From NCBI GenBank assembly GCA_017440805.1, contig JAFSGN010000022.1, forward strand, positions 186,225 to 250,224: a stretch of DNA of 64,000 nt, given 5' to 3'. The DNA is from Clostridia bacterium (GTDB lineage Bacteria; Bacillota; Clostridia; Oscillospirales; SIG627). This document shows, piece by piece, positions 26,643 to 33,887 of this stretch; the stretch's first letter is position 1; every line of letters starts with the position of its first letter. The notes beneath the pieces are model-generated. The model ran no database searches and was not told the origin of the DNA. It was given only the letters and a program-made list of their open reading frames with translations. Position numbers and translations under genes: made by a program.

Positions 26643-27398
26643 ATGAGAAAACAAGTTATTGCAGGTAACTGGAAGATGAATATGACACCTTCCAAGGCTG
26701 TTGTTCTTGCAAAGGAAATAAAAGAAAAAAACACTGCCAAGGACAAATGCGACATTGTTATTTGTGTTCCGGCAATTGATATTCCCGCTGTTTACGAGAT
26801 TGTTAAAGGAACTAATATAAAATTAGGCGCTCAGAATGTACATTTCGCACCCAGCGGAGCATTTACAGGTGAATTATCTGTAGAAATGCTCAACGAAAGC
26901 GGTGTTGAATATGTCATAATCGGTCACAGTGAAAGACGCCAGTATTTTGGTGAAACTGACCAGAGTGTTAACAAACGCGTTACTGCGGCTCTTGAGGGCG
27001 GTTTAAAAGTAATTCTTTGCGTTGGAGAACTTCTTGAAGAACGCGAGGCAGGTAAAACCACTCAGGTAGTTGATACACAGACACGCGAGGCACTTAAGGG
27101 CATCTCTGCTTCGGCACTCAAAAATCTTATTATTGCCTATGAGCCTGTATGGGCCATCGGCACAGGCAAAGTTGCAACTCCCGAACAGGCAGATGAGGTT
27201 TGCGGAATAATCAGAAATATTATCGCCGACCTTTACTCAAAGTCTGCTGCAGATGAATTTATCATTCAGTACGGCGGTTCTATGAACGCAAAGAATGCCA
27301 AAGAACTTCTTGCAATGCCCAATATTGACGGCGGTCTTATCGGAGGAGCATCACTCAAATCCGACGACTTTACCGTTATAATTGACAGTGCACAGTAA
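26643..27398 (+). CDS. tpiA: Triosephosphate isomerase
   Basis: A 251-residue TIM barrel that interconverts dihydroxyacetone phosphate and glyceraldehyde 3-phosphate. The catalytic lysine is in AGNWKMN at the N-terminus, the catalytic His in IIGHSERR and the catalytic Glu in IAYEPVWAIGTGK. The ATG at 26643 gives the standard MRKQVIAGNWKMN N-terminus; frame extensions upstream overlap pgk and are not needed. Confidence 0.97.
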   Translation: MRKQVIAGNWKMNMTPSKAVVLAKEIKEKNTAKDKCDIVICVPAIDIPAVYEIVKGTNIKLGAQNVHFAPSGAFTGELSVEMLNESGVEYVIIGHSERRQYFGETDQSVNKRVTAALEGGLKVILCVGELLEEREAGKTTQVVDTQTREALKGISASALKNLIIAYEPVWAIGTGKVATPEQADEVCGIIRNIIADLYSKSAADEFIIQYGGSMNAKNAKELLAMPNIDGGLIGGASLKSDDFTVIIDSAQ

Positions 27399-27422
27399 TA
27401 TATTTATTTAAACTCAAACAAC

Positions 27423-27458
27423 AACGCCGCAGGGTTTTAACTCCTGCGGCGTTTATTT
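27423..27458. terminator. Bidirectional terminator between tpiA and folD
   Basis: A stem of CGCCGCAGG with CCTGCGGCG around GTTTTAACT, with T runs to the right and A-rich sequence to the left. It lies between two convergent genes. Confidence 0.85.
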
Positions 27459-27460
27459 TT

Positions 27461-28306
27461 TTATTTATTTTTCTGTATCTGTTGCTTTTTGCTTTCAAGT
27501 GTATTTTGCATAAGCATTGTAATTGTCATGGGACCTACACCGCCGGGTACCGGGGTTATGTAGGAGGTTTTATCCTTCACTGCTTCAAAATCCACATCTC
27601 CGCACAGTTTGCCGTTTTCATCTCTGTTCATACCGACATCAATTACAACCGCACCATCTTTTACCATATCCTTCTTTATAAACTTGGGTATTCCTACCGC
27701 ACTTACAAGAATATCTGCATTTTTTGTCACATCTGCAAGATTTGCTGTTTTTGAGTGAGCAATTGTAACTGTTGCGTTTGCGTGAAGAAGAAGCATTGCC
27801 TGAGGCTTTCCGACAATATTGCTTCTGCCAACGACAACGGCATTTTTACCTCCGATTTCTATGTTATACGCTTTTAGAAGTTGCATAACACCCGCAGGAG
27901 TACAGGGCACATAATGAAAGTTTCCTATCATGATTTTTCCGACATTTTCGTATCCGAAAGCATCAACATCCTTTTCGGGTGAAATTGCCTGTATAACCGC
28001 TACATCATCAATATGCTCAGGCACGGGAAGTTGAACCAGAATACCGTTTATTTTATCATCGCAATTAAGTTTTTCAATAAGCAGAAGTAATTCTTCCTGA
28101 GTAGTCGAAGCAGGAAGTCTGTATTCCTCAGAATAAAATCCGCATTGCTCACAAGCAAGTTTTTTGTTTTTTACATAAGTCTGACTTGCAGGGTCATCAC
28201 CTACCAGTATTACGGCAAGTCCCGGTTTTTCGGGCAACAGTGCTGCCTCTGCTTTTATTTTTTCTCGCAAATTTGCCGATACTGCTTTTCCGTCAATAAT
28301 AGTCAT
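27461..28306 (-). CDS. folD: Bifunctional methylenetetrahydrofolate dehydrogenase/cyclohydrolase
   Basis: A 281-residue cytoplasmic enzyme that converts 5,10-methylene-THF to 10-formyl-THF. The signatures are SQTYVKNKKLACEQCGF with the catalytic lysine, GILVQLPVP, the Rossmann segment VVGRSNIVGKP, and the C-terminal PVPGGVGPMT. The start follows AAAGGAG. It ends one base before lgt begins on the same strand, so folD lies directly downstream of lgt in one unit. Confidence 0.96.
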   Translation of the reverse strand: MTIIDGKAVSANLREKIKAEAALLPEKPGLAVILVGDDPASQTYVKNKKLACEQCGFYSEEYRLPASTTQEELLLLIEKLNCDDKINGILVQLPVPEHIDDVAVIQAISPEKDVDAFGYENVGKIMIGNFHYVPCTPAGVMQLLKAYNIEIGGKNAVVVGRSNIVGKPQAMLLLHANATVTIAHSKTANLADVTKNADILVSAVGIPKFIKKDMVKDGAVVIDVGMNRDENGKLCGDVDFEAVKDKTSYITPVPGGVGPMTITMLMQNTLESKKQQIQKNK

Positions 28307-28307
28307 T

Positions 28308-29120
28308 TTATATCTCCTTTGTTTTTTTATTTTTTACCGCGTTGTAAATAAGCAAAACAAGTCCCGATACGCAACCCACAATACTTATTATAAAGGAAGC
28401 GGGTAAACCGGTTTGTGTTTTCAATATGAAAGCATCATTTCTCATAAGTTCCAAAAGACTTCTTATCAAACTGTACCAAAAAACATAACTCCAGAAAATC
28501 TGACCGTCATATTTCTTTTTACGATACATAAAATGCAAGATAGTAAATCCGATTACATTCCACAGTGCTTCATACAGGAATAACGGATGAACTTCTACAG
28601 TGCCTACAATAGCATTGGAAATACGCATTCTCCAGAGAATTGTTGTTTGACTGCCATACACCTCGGCGTTCATGAAGTTTCCCCAGCGACCTATTATCTG
28701 CCCGATAAGGACAGCAGGAGCAAGTGCATCCAGAGACTTCAAAACCGATATTTTCTTCACTTTGCAAACACAAATAACTGTTAATATTCCACCAAGAACC
28801 GCACCTAAAATGGATATTCCGCCTTTCCATATCTCTATCATTTCGTAAAATGAATCGTATTCATCAAGGCTGAAAATAACATAAAATGCTCTTGCGGAGA
28901 TTATTCCGAAGGGTATAGCAAAGAGAAGAATATCAACAAAATCATCCGATTTTATTCCTTCCTTTTTGAAATTTTTCATGGCATAAAAATATGCCAAAAT
29001 CATTCCGCAGGAAATTATTATTCCGTACCATGCAATATTTCTTCCAAAAATACTGAAAGCAACAGGATTCACATAAAAATCATCAATTCCGAGACCCGGA
29101 AAACCAATTGTTGTTTTCAT
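28308..29120 (-). CDS. lgt: Prolipoprotein diacylglyceryl transferase
   Basis: A 270-residue inner-membrane enzyme that moves diacylglycerol from phosphatidylglycerol to the lipobox cysteine of prolipoproteins. The Lgt signature GRWGNFMNAEVYG is at residues 144-156, with several hydrophobic helices around it. Its substrates in this window would include the lipoproteins at 12148, 15737 and 49827. It comes between the M16 pair (12 bases upstream) and folD (one base downstream). Confidence 0.95.
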   Translation of the reverse strand: MKTTIGFPGLGIDDFYVNPVAFSIFGRNIAWYGIIISCGMILAYFYAMKNFKKEGIKSDDFVDILLFAIPFGIISARAFYVIFSLDEYDSFYEMIEIWKGGISILGAVLGGILTVICVCKVKKISVLKSLDALAPAVLIGQIIGRWGNFMNAEVYGSQTTILWRMRISNAIVGTVEVHPLFLYEALWNVIGFTILHFMYRKKKYDGQIFWSYVFWYSLIRSLLELMRNDAFILKTQTGLPASFIISIVGCVSGLVLLIYNAVKNKKTKEI

Positions 29121-29132
29121 AATTGTCCTTTC

Positions 29133-30422
29133 TTACCTTGGAAGAATAACACTCATTGCTATAGCGTCTTTTTTATAGGTATTCATGAAGCATTCCTTAA
29201 CTTCCTGTTTTGTAATTGAGGCAACAATATCAGGATAATCCAGCATATCTCCATCCATAAAATAAAAGTCCATAAAAATGTTGGCAATATCTTCCGTACT
29301 TCCCCATTCCTGAACATTTTTGGAGTACACTACCCTTTTAACTGTCTCAAAATCTTCATCACTGAACAGTAAATCAAAGTTCTCGATATAACCAGAAAGT
29401 TCTTTTTCCACTTCTGAAAGCAATTTCTCCGGGTCACGGCTTTCACCGGAAATATCTGCAAAGGCAAAAGAAATTCCCCTCTCGTATCCACAGGAAAATT
29501 TATTGTTTATAAGTCCCTCGTTATATAGTCTGTTATAAAAATCTCCTGACTTTGAGAATATCTTTTCAAGTATTATATCATGTTCCGCCTGTTTTTTCAT
29601 GAGGGCTTTTCCGCTCAACGGGACATCATTATCTTTTATACCGATAGAAAACAAAGGAAAAGCGACTTCAAGTTTCTCGGTAATATTTTTCTGACATACC
29701 GTAGCAGGTTCATCTTCATATTTGCGTTCAATTTTAACCGGTACACATTCTTTTAACACCTTGTCACAAACCGCCTCTACCTCTTCGGGAGTGGTTTTTC
29801 CGCTTACACACAACACCATATTTCCGGGATTATAAAATGTGTTATAACAATCGTACAAAATTTCAGGAGTGATTTTGGAAATAGACTCCACAGTTCCCGC
29901 CGTATCTATACGGACAGTGTGATTATGATACAACGCACGGAGAAGGTTGAAATATACCCGCCAATTCGGATTGTCTTCGTACATTCTTATTTCCTGGGAT
30001 ATTATCCCCTGTTCCTTATCAACGGTTTGTTTTGTAAAATACGGGTGAGACACAAAATCAAGCAATATTTCCAAAGACTCTTTGAAGTTTTCGGTGCAGG
30101 AAAAAAGATATGCCGTTTTATCGGAAGATGTATAAGCATTGGCACTTGCTCCATATTCCGCATATCGCGAAAAAGTATCAACGCCATCCTCGTTTTCAAA
30201 AAGTTTATGCTCCAGAAAATGTGCAATCCCATCGGGAACAGTTATAAATTCCTTATCGGTATCCTTTTTAAAAGTGCGGTCAATTGAGCCGTATTTTGTG
30301 CCAAAAACCGAATAGTAAGTGCCTAAATCTTTTGGTATGACAAAAACATCCAATCCGCTTTTATGTTTAAAGTAATAATATTTTTCGTTTATTTTTTTAT
30401 TTTCTTTCAGGGTATAGTTCAT
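29133..30422 (-). CDS. M16-family zinc peptidase (YmfH type)
   Basis: A 429-residue member of peptidase family M16. The inverted zinc motif HFLEH is present at residues 68-72, with a downstream glutamate region around EQGIISQEIRMYEDNP, so this partner may be catalytic. The upstream neighbour is a family member without this motif, as in the ymfF-ymfH pair of Bacillus. Those two have been linked to modification of elongation factor P in Bacillus; whether that holds here is not known. The start overlaps the neighbour's stop by 4 bases (ATGA). Confidence 0.88.
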   Translation of the reverse strand: MNYTLKENKKINEKYYYFKHKSGLDVFVIPKDLGTYYSVFGTKYGSIDRTFKKDTDKEFITVPDGIAHFLEHKLFENEDGVDTFSRYAEYGASANAYTSSDKTAYLFSCTENFKESLEILLDFVSHPYFTKQTVDKEQGIISQEIRMYEDNPNWRVYFNLLRALYHNHTVRIDTAGTVESISKITPEILYDCYNTFYNPGNMVLCVSGKTTPEEVEAVCDKVLKECVPVKIERKYEDEPATVCQKNITEKLEVAFPLFSIGIKDNDVPLSGKALMKKQAEHDIILEKIFSKSGDFYNRLYNEGLINNKFSCGYERGISFAFADISGESRDPEKLLSEVEKELSGYIENFDLLFSDEDFETVKRVVYSKNVQEWGSTEDIANIFMDFYFMDGDMLDYPDIVASITKQEVKECFMNTYKKDAIAMSVILPR

Positions 30423-31681
30423 ACATTTACTCCTTTCAAGAAATATACTGTATCAAGAACTACATTTCTTGATACTTTTATAACATCTTCTTTAGTCAGT
30501 GACATGATTTTCTGAATTGCTGTTTCGGGAGTGTCAGTATTACCTGCCAAAAAGCGGCCGTAATACCAAAGTGATAAACTGTATGGGTCATCATCAAGTT
30601 CCGAGTATGCATTTATCAGTGATTTGACAGCACTGTCAAATTCCGTATCTGTAATATTGCCGTTCTGAATTTCTTCAAGTTGATTGAGTATTTCCTGTTG
30701 TGCCTTCTCTTTATTTTCAACTTCGATTCCGCTGGCAACAAAAAGAAGACCTTTGTGTGCTTCGGGTGAAGAAGAACAATAATAACATAATGAAAGTTTT
30801 TCGCGTACATTCATAAACAATTTTGAAGAGGGTGAGCCGCCGAAAATTTCGTTGAAAAGTGAAAACGCGGAATAATCCTCATCATATATAGTTGTACCGG
30901 AGCGAAAACCGAGTGTGAGTTTTCCCTGATTAATATTCATCTCTTCGGTTACTGTGTTTACACCGGACACAGATGTTATTATCTGTGGTTTAAACGATAT
31001 GCGGGAACCTGTAAGAGATGAAAACATTTTTTTAATATCGTCTGTCAGAACATCCTTATCACATTTTCCAACAAAAAATACATCTATGTCGGCAACAGAA
31101 ATAAAATTCTTATACGCCCTATAAAGTGACTCGGGAGTCACTTTTTCTGTCTGTTCTATGCTACCGTATTCGCTTATTCCGTAAGCCTCATTTTTGCACA
31201 TTTCCTCACGGCAACGCTGAACAGCATACTGATTTTTATTGTTCTTCAGAGATTTTATATAATCGATATGATTCTTCTTTTCACTTTCTACATATGACTG
31301 TAAAAAAGCACCATTGCAGAGATTAGGATTAAAAAGCAAATCATTTATCAAATCCGTAAGTCCTTTGAGAATGTCAATTTTCTCAAATGCATATTTGTTA
31401 CAAAGGCAACCGGACATAAAGCCTATAACTTGTCTTTCTCCCCTTTTGAGAACAACACCCGACATATTTGCTCCGTACAGTTGGTCCATTCTTCTGTTTA
31501 TCGACTTCATATCCGGATAATTTCCGCTTCCTCTTAACAAAACTTTCGGAAGAAGTGCATATTCGGTTGCATTTTCATATTCAAGCGGTACAGAAAAGAA
31601 AATTGAGAGGAAGTTGGTTTTGAACTTGTCTGTCTGAGAAATATTGAGGCTAATTCTGTCCGAAATTTTTTCCCTAATCAT
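30419..31681 (-). CDS. M16-family peptidase-like protein, inactive site (YmfF type)
   Basis: A 420-residue M16-family protein. No HxxEH motif is present in its N-terminal half, so it is probably a non-catalytic partner of the peptidase encoded next, as M16 pairs often form heterodimers. The middle part has FGGSPSSKLFMNVREKLSLCYY, a strongly conserved M16 segment that closes over substrate. GGAGG lies 6 bases before the ATG. It is the first gene of the unit that runs on through the second M16 gene, lgt and folD. Confidence 0.87.
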   Translation of the reverse strand: MIREKISDRISLNISQTDKFKTNFLSIFFSVPLEYENATEYALLPKVLLRGSGNYPDMKSINRRMDQLYGANMSGVVLKRGERQVIGFMSGCLCNKYAFEKIDILKGLTDLINDLLFNPNLCNGAFLQSYVESEKKNHIDYIKSLKNNKNQYAVQRCREEMCKNEAYGISEYGSIEQTEKVTPESLYRAYKNFISVADIDVFFVGKCDKDVLTDDIKKMFSSLTGSRISFKPQIITSVSGVNTVTEEMNINQGKLTLGFRSGTTIYDEDYSAFSLFNEIFGGSPSSKLFMNVREKLSLCYYCSSSPEAHKGLLFVASGIEVENKEKAQQEILNQLEEIQNGNITDTEFDSAVKSLINAYSELDDDPYSLSLWYYGRFLAGNTDTPETAIQKIMSLTKEDVIKVSRNVVLDTVYFLKGVNV

Positions 31682-31791
31682 ATCATACCTCCGTGCATTT
31701 TTTTATTTACTTTCTAATATATTAGTATAGCACATATTTTAATATAATAACAGTATAAATTGTAAAAAATTAGAAGAAAGGAATTTATATT

Positions 31792-32544
31792 ATGCAAGAT
31801 AACGCCGTATTTTATGTTAAAAACCCTTCCCCTTTTATTTTCAATATGCTTAACGAACCCTCCGACCAACTTCTTTTCGGATGGAAAGTAACCTGCATAG
31901 GAAATGCGTCTGACAATAAAATATATTGCAAGACCGATTATGGATATTCAGGATATATTGATGCAGAAAGTATTACAAATACAGAGTATATTACAACACA
32001 TAAAATTGTTTCACGATTCTGTCCCGTACTGGAAAATCCGGACTATACAAAAAAATTACTTATGACATTACCGTACGGTTCAAAAATCAGAATACTGTCA
32101 TCTGATGAAAAATTTTCAAAAGCAGATATATTCGGCAAAATCTGTTATGTGCCTTCCGCACATATATCTCCTGATGAAAACACTAAAAAAACACCACAGG
32201 ATATAATAGATACAGCATCAAAATATCTTGATACTCCATACCTGTGGGGCGGCAAAACACCGCTGGGTATTGACTGCTCAGGGCTTTGCTTTATGGCATA
32301 TTATCTTAACGGAATCACAATCTACCGCGACGCAAGATTTCCTTTCTATGAAGAATATGCTGTAAAACAAGATGACCTCCGCCCGTCTGACCTTATTTTT
32401 TATAAAGGACACATGGCACTTTATATTGGCGGCGGGAAAATTATTCACTCAAATTCCCGTGACGGAAAAGCTACGGTAAGTACTGTTGACACAGAGCATA
32501 TTGTAGGGTGCGCCTCATTATATGAGTTGCTTGAAAAAGAATAA
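31792..32544 (+). CDS. NlpC/P60 cysteine peptidase with SH3-like N-terminus
   Basis: A 250-residue cell-wall peptidase of family C40. The first 120 or so residues contain two SH3-like parts (around KTDYGYSGYID and YGSKIRIL). The catalytic domain follows, with Cys162 in GIDCSGLCF, His207 in GHMALYIGGG and a third residue, His219, in IIHSNS. Relatives cut gamma-D-glutamyl-diamino acid bonds of muropeptides. There is no signal peptide or membrane helix, which fits a cytoplasmic recycling role like that of YkfC rather than a secreted hydrolase. The window's three tandem hairpin elements start 25 bases behind it. Confidence 0.88.
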   Translation: MQDNAVFYVKNPSPFIFNMLNEPSDQLLFGWKVTCIGNASDNKIYCKTDYGYSGYIDAESITNTEYITTHKIVSRFCPVLENPDYTKKLLMTLPYGSKIRILSSDEKFSKADIFGKICYVPSAHISPDENTKKTPQDIIDTASKYLDTPYLWGGKTPLGIDCSGLCFMAYYLNGITIYRDARFPFYEEYAVKQDDLRPSDLIFYKGHMALYIGGGKIIHSNSRDGKATVSTVDTEHIVGCASLYELLEKE

Positions 32545-32568
32545 AACTATAATAAATTTCCGAAACAA

Positions 32569-32704
32569 TTGCGAATGTTTTTAGTGAAATCCTCGTTTCA
32601 CTCGGATGAAATTAAATCCGTCCTTTATCCGCCGAAGGCGATTTCATCACAAAGTGATTTCATCTGCGAAGCAGATTTATTCCGTCGCAAGACGGATTTC
32701 GCAA
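32569..32704. repeat. Composite hairpin element A
   Basis: The ends are the inverted 7-mers TTGCGAA and TTCGCAA. Inside, short hairpins alternate with a linker that reads GTGAAAT (32584) and ATGAAAT (32606) in the left half. In the right half it is inverted as ATTTCAT (32641, 32657), ATTTATT (32675) and ATTTCGC (32696). Hairpins include CGCC-GAA-GGCG (32630-32640), CAC-AAA-GTG, CTGC-GAA-GCAG (32664-32674) and CCGTC-GCAA-GACGG (32682-32695). The left hairpin at 32591-32605 pairs fully only on the minus strand, as CCGAGT-GAA-ACGAGG with two adjacent G-A pairs. No coding potential. Confidence 0.75.
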
Positions 32705-32739
32705 GTAAAAAAGCACCGACAAAAGTCGATGCTTTTTTC
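32705..32739 (-). terminator. Terminator hairpin beside element A
   Basis: AAAAAAGCA..CGAC and GTCG.ATGCTTTTTT pair around AAAA, with A and T runs on both sides, so it can act in both directions. It ends in CTTTTTTCTG like the other two in the cluster. Confidence 0.75.
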
Positions 32740-32775
32740 TGGCTTTCGGCTACATAATAGATGCAGATATATTCT

Positions 32776-32946
32776 ATGAAGCATTTGCCTGTCGGCAAAT
32801 ATGAAGTGACGGCAAAGCCGTCATGAAGTAAATTCGCTCTGCAAATTTATGAAGCAAAGCGTTCCTTAACGTTGCGATAGCAACACTTCATTAACGAAGC
32901 GTCTTCATTGTCGAAGACAACTTAATGTTCCGAAGGAACGCTTCAT
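32776..32946. repeat. Composite hairpin element B
   Basis: Four forward linkers ATGAAG(C/T) at 32776, 32801, 32823 and 32849 are followed by four inverted ones at 32885 (ACTTCAT), 32902 (TCTTCAT), 32920 (ACTTAAT) and 32940 (GCTTCAT). Hairpins between them include 32783-32800, 32808-32822, 32830-32848, GTTGC-GATA-GCAAC (32871-32884), TGTC-GAA-GACA (32909-32919) and GTTCC-GAA-GGAAC (32927-32939). The stem at 32830-32848 has a C-A mismatch on the plus strand that becomes a T-G pair on the minus strand. Confidence 0.8.
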
Positions 32947-32979
32947 TGAAAAAAGCACTTCTTACGAAGTGCTTTTTTC
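32947..32979 (-). terminator. Terminator hairpin beside element B
   Basis: AAAAAAGCACTTC and GAAGTGCTTTTTT around TTAC. It lies in a 38-base stretch identical to the tRNA-Lys terminator at 14752-14789. Confidence 0.8.
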
Positions 32980-33016
32980 TGTCTTTCACGTTCATAATAG
33001 ATGCAAGTATATTTTT

Positions 33017-33193
33017 GCGATATACTCGCTCTCGCTCGTACGATATATTTGCTTCGCAAATTCGATATAACTTCACTTCGTTTCGTTGCGATATGATATA
33101 AATTCCTTTTTCTCGTCCCGAAGGGACATATCGCATCGGAGATATATCGCGTACGAAGTACATATAGCAAATTCCGTTAGGAATTTATATCGC
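33017..33193. repeat. Composite hairpin element C (cleanest copy)
   Basis: Forward linkers: GCGATAT (33017), ACGATAT (33040), TCGATAT (33062), GCGATAT (33088). Inverted linkers: ATATCGC (33128, 33144), ATATAGC (33162), ATATCGC (33187). Hairpins between them in the right half are GTCCC-GAA-GGGAC (33115-33127), ATC-GGA-GAT (33135-33143), GTAC-GAA-GTAC (33151-33161) and AAATTCC-GTTA-GGAATTT (33169-33186). In the left half, read on the minus strand, they are ACGAGC-GAGA-GCGAGT, ATTTGC-GAA-GCAAAT and AACGAAAC-GAA-GTGAAGTT. All seven loops are GNA or GNNA type on the strand that reads outward from the centre. Confidence 0.82.
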
Positions 33194-33229
33194 TGAAAAA
33201 AGCATACTGAATTTTCAGTACGCTTTTTT
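33194..33229 (-). terminator. Terminator of tRNA-Arg
   Basis: AAAAAAGCATACTGAA and TTCAGTACGCTTTTTT pair with one mismatch around TT; the T run on the minus strand lies directly 3' of tRNA-Arg. Confidence 0.85.
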
Positions 33230-33233
33230 CTGA

Positions 33234-33307
33234 CCCACCCTACAGGAGTCGAACCTGCGACCTTCAGAATCGGAATCTGACACTCTATCCAGCTGAGCTA
33301 AGGGCGG
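33234..33307 (-). tRNA. tRNA-Arg (anticodon CCG)
   Basis: A 74-nt cloverleaf without encoded CCA (the genome continues TCA after the discriminator G). The acceptor arms CCGCCCT and AGGGTGG pair over seven positions with one G-T pair. The D-arm is GCTCAGCTGGATAGAGT. The anticodon arm is TCAGA-TTCCGAT-TCTGA with anticodon CCG, and the T-arm is GCAGG-TTCGACT-CCTGT. The identity Arg, reading CGG, comes from the anticodon. Confidence 0.93.
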
Positions 33308-33371
33308 AAATAATAAAATATTAAAAATCTCTTATTTTGTGCGTTTATATATACATATTATTGCCGTATAG

Positions 33372-33400
33372 ATTATATCATAAAAATTTAATTTTGTAAA
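33372..33400 (-). promoter_or_regulatory. Sigma-A promoter of tRNA-Arg
   Basis: TTTACA and TATAAT on the minus strand with a 17-base spacer, 65 bases before the tRNA. Confidence 0.7.
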
Positions 33401-33462
33401 TAGTTTCATACACATTTTTTCATCATCTGACATAATATATTATCAAGGAAGGAGGAAGATAT

Positions 33463-33552
33463 ATGGATTGCGGAAACTCTCTTTGCAACAATAATATCTG
33501 GGTTTGGATACTTATCATTATTGCAGTAATCCTTCTCGTAGGTATGTTCTAA
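33463..33552 (+). CDS. 29-residue membrane peptide
   Basis: ATG to TAA encodes MDCGNSLC then NNNIW and a hydrophobic helix VWILIIIAVILLVGMF. A very strong AAGGAAGGAGG site sits 7 bases before the ATG, and a strong terminator follows 11 bases after the stop, so this is a compact one-gene unit. Small proteins with a Cys/Gly/Asn-rich head and one membrane helix are common in Clostridia and include YjcZ-type sporulation peptides. I would not assign a function on this basis. Confidence 0.75.
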   Translation: MDCGNSLCNNNIWVWILIIIAVILLVGMF

Positions 33553-33562
33553 AAGTTTTACC

Positions 33563-33600
33563 CGCCACCGCGGCAGTTTTCTACTGCGGTGGCTTTTTTA
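33563..33600 (+). terminator. Terminator of the 29-residue peptide gene
   Basis: GCCACCGC and GCGGTGGC form the outer stem, with GCAG and CTAC/CTGC material inside, followed by TTTTTT. Confidence 0.85.
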
Positions 33601-33824
33601 TTATATGAAATTAAAGTTAATTTTATGATATATAACGGGAAACGACATGTTATTTCAATGCGGTAACCTTTGTTTTTTAAAGATTGCAAATTATATTTTT
33701 CTTTTAAAAGAAGCAAATCGTTGAAATATTTTTGCAAACAAATTTCAGATTTACTAAAAATACATATAAATTTGACGCATTTTTGTCAAAAACACAGAAC
33801 TTTTGAAATATTTTATTAAAACTA
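33601..33824. other. A+T-rich leader upstream of gdhA
   Basis: About 225 bases before the gdhA promoter contain no gene. I see only A+T-rich sequence with runs of A and T and no riboswitch-like fold that I recognise. It could hold sites for nitrogen regulation, but none stands out. Confidence 0.35.
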
Positions 33825-33853
33825 TTGCAATTCTTTAAAAAATAGTATATAAT
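33825..33853 (+). promoter_or_regulatory. Sigma-A promoter of gdhA
   Basis: TTGCAA and TATAAT with a 17-base spacer, 34 bases before the gdhA start. Confidence 0.72.
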
Positions 33854-33887
33854 ATATCTTGTTATTTTAAATTTTTTGGAGGTTGCT

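Noticed and set aside
32569-33170. Open reading frames of 60-90 codons across the hairpin elements
   Set aside because: They have no binding sites, run through terminators and palindromes on both strands, and their translations are low-complexity artefacts of the repeats.
32569-33229. CRISPR array
   Set aside because: The regular short repeats are only 7 nt, they invert in the middle, and the segments between them are palindromes rather than unique spacers. No cas gene is near.
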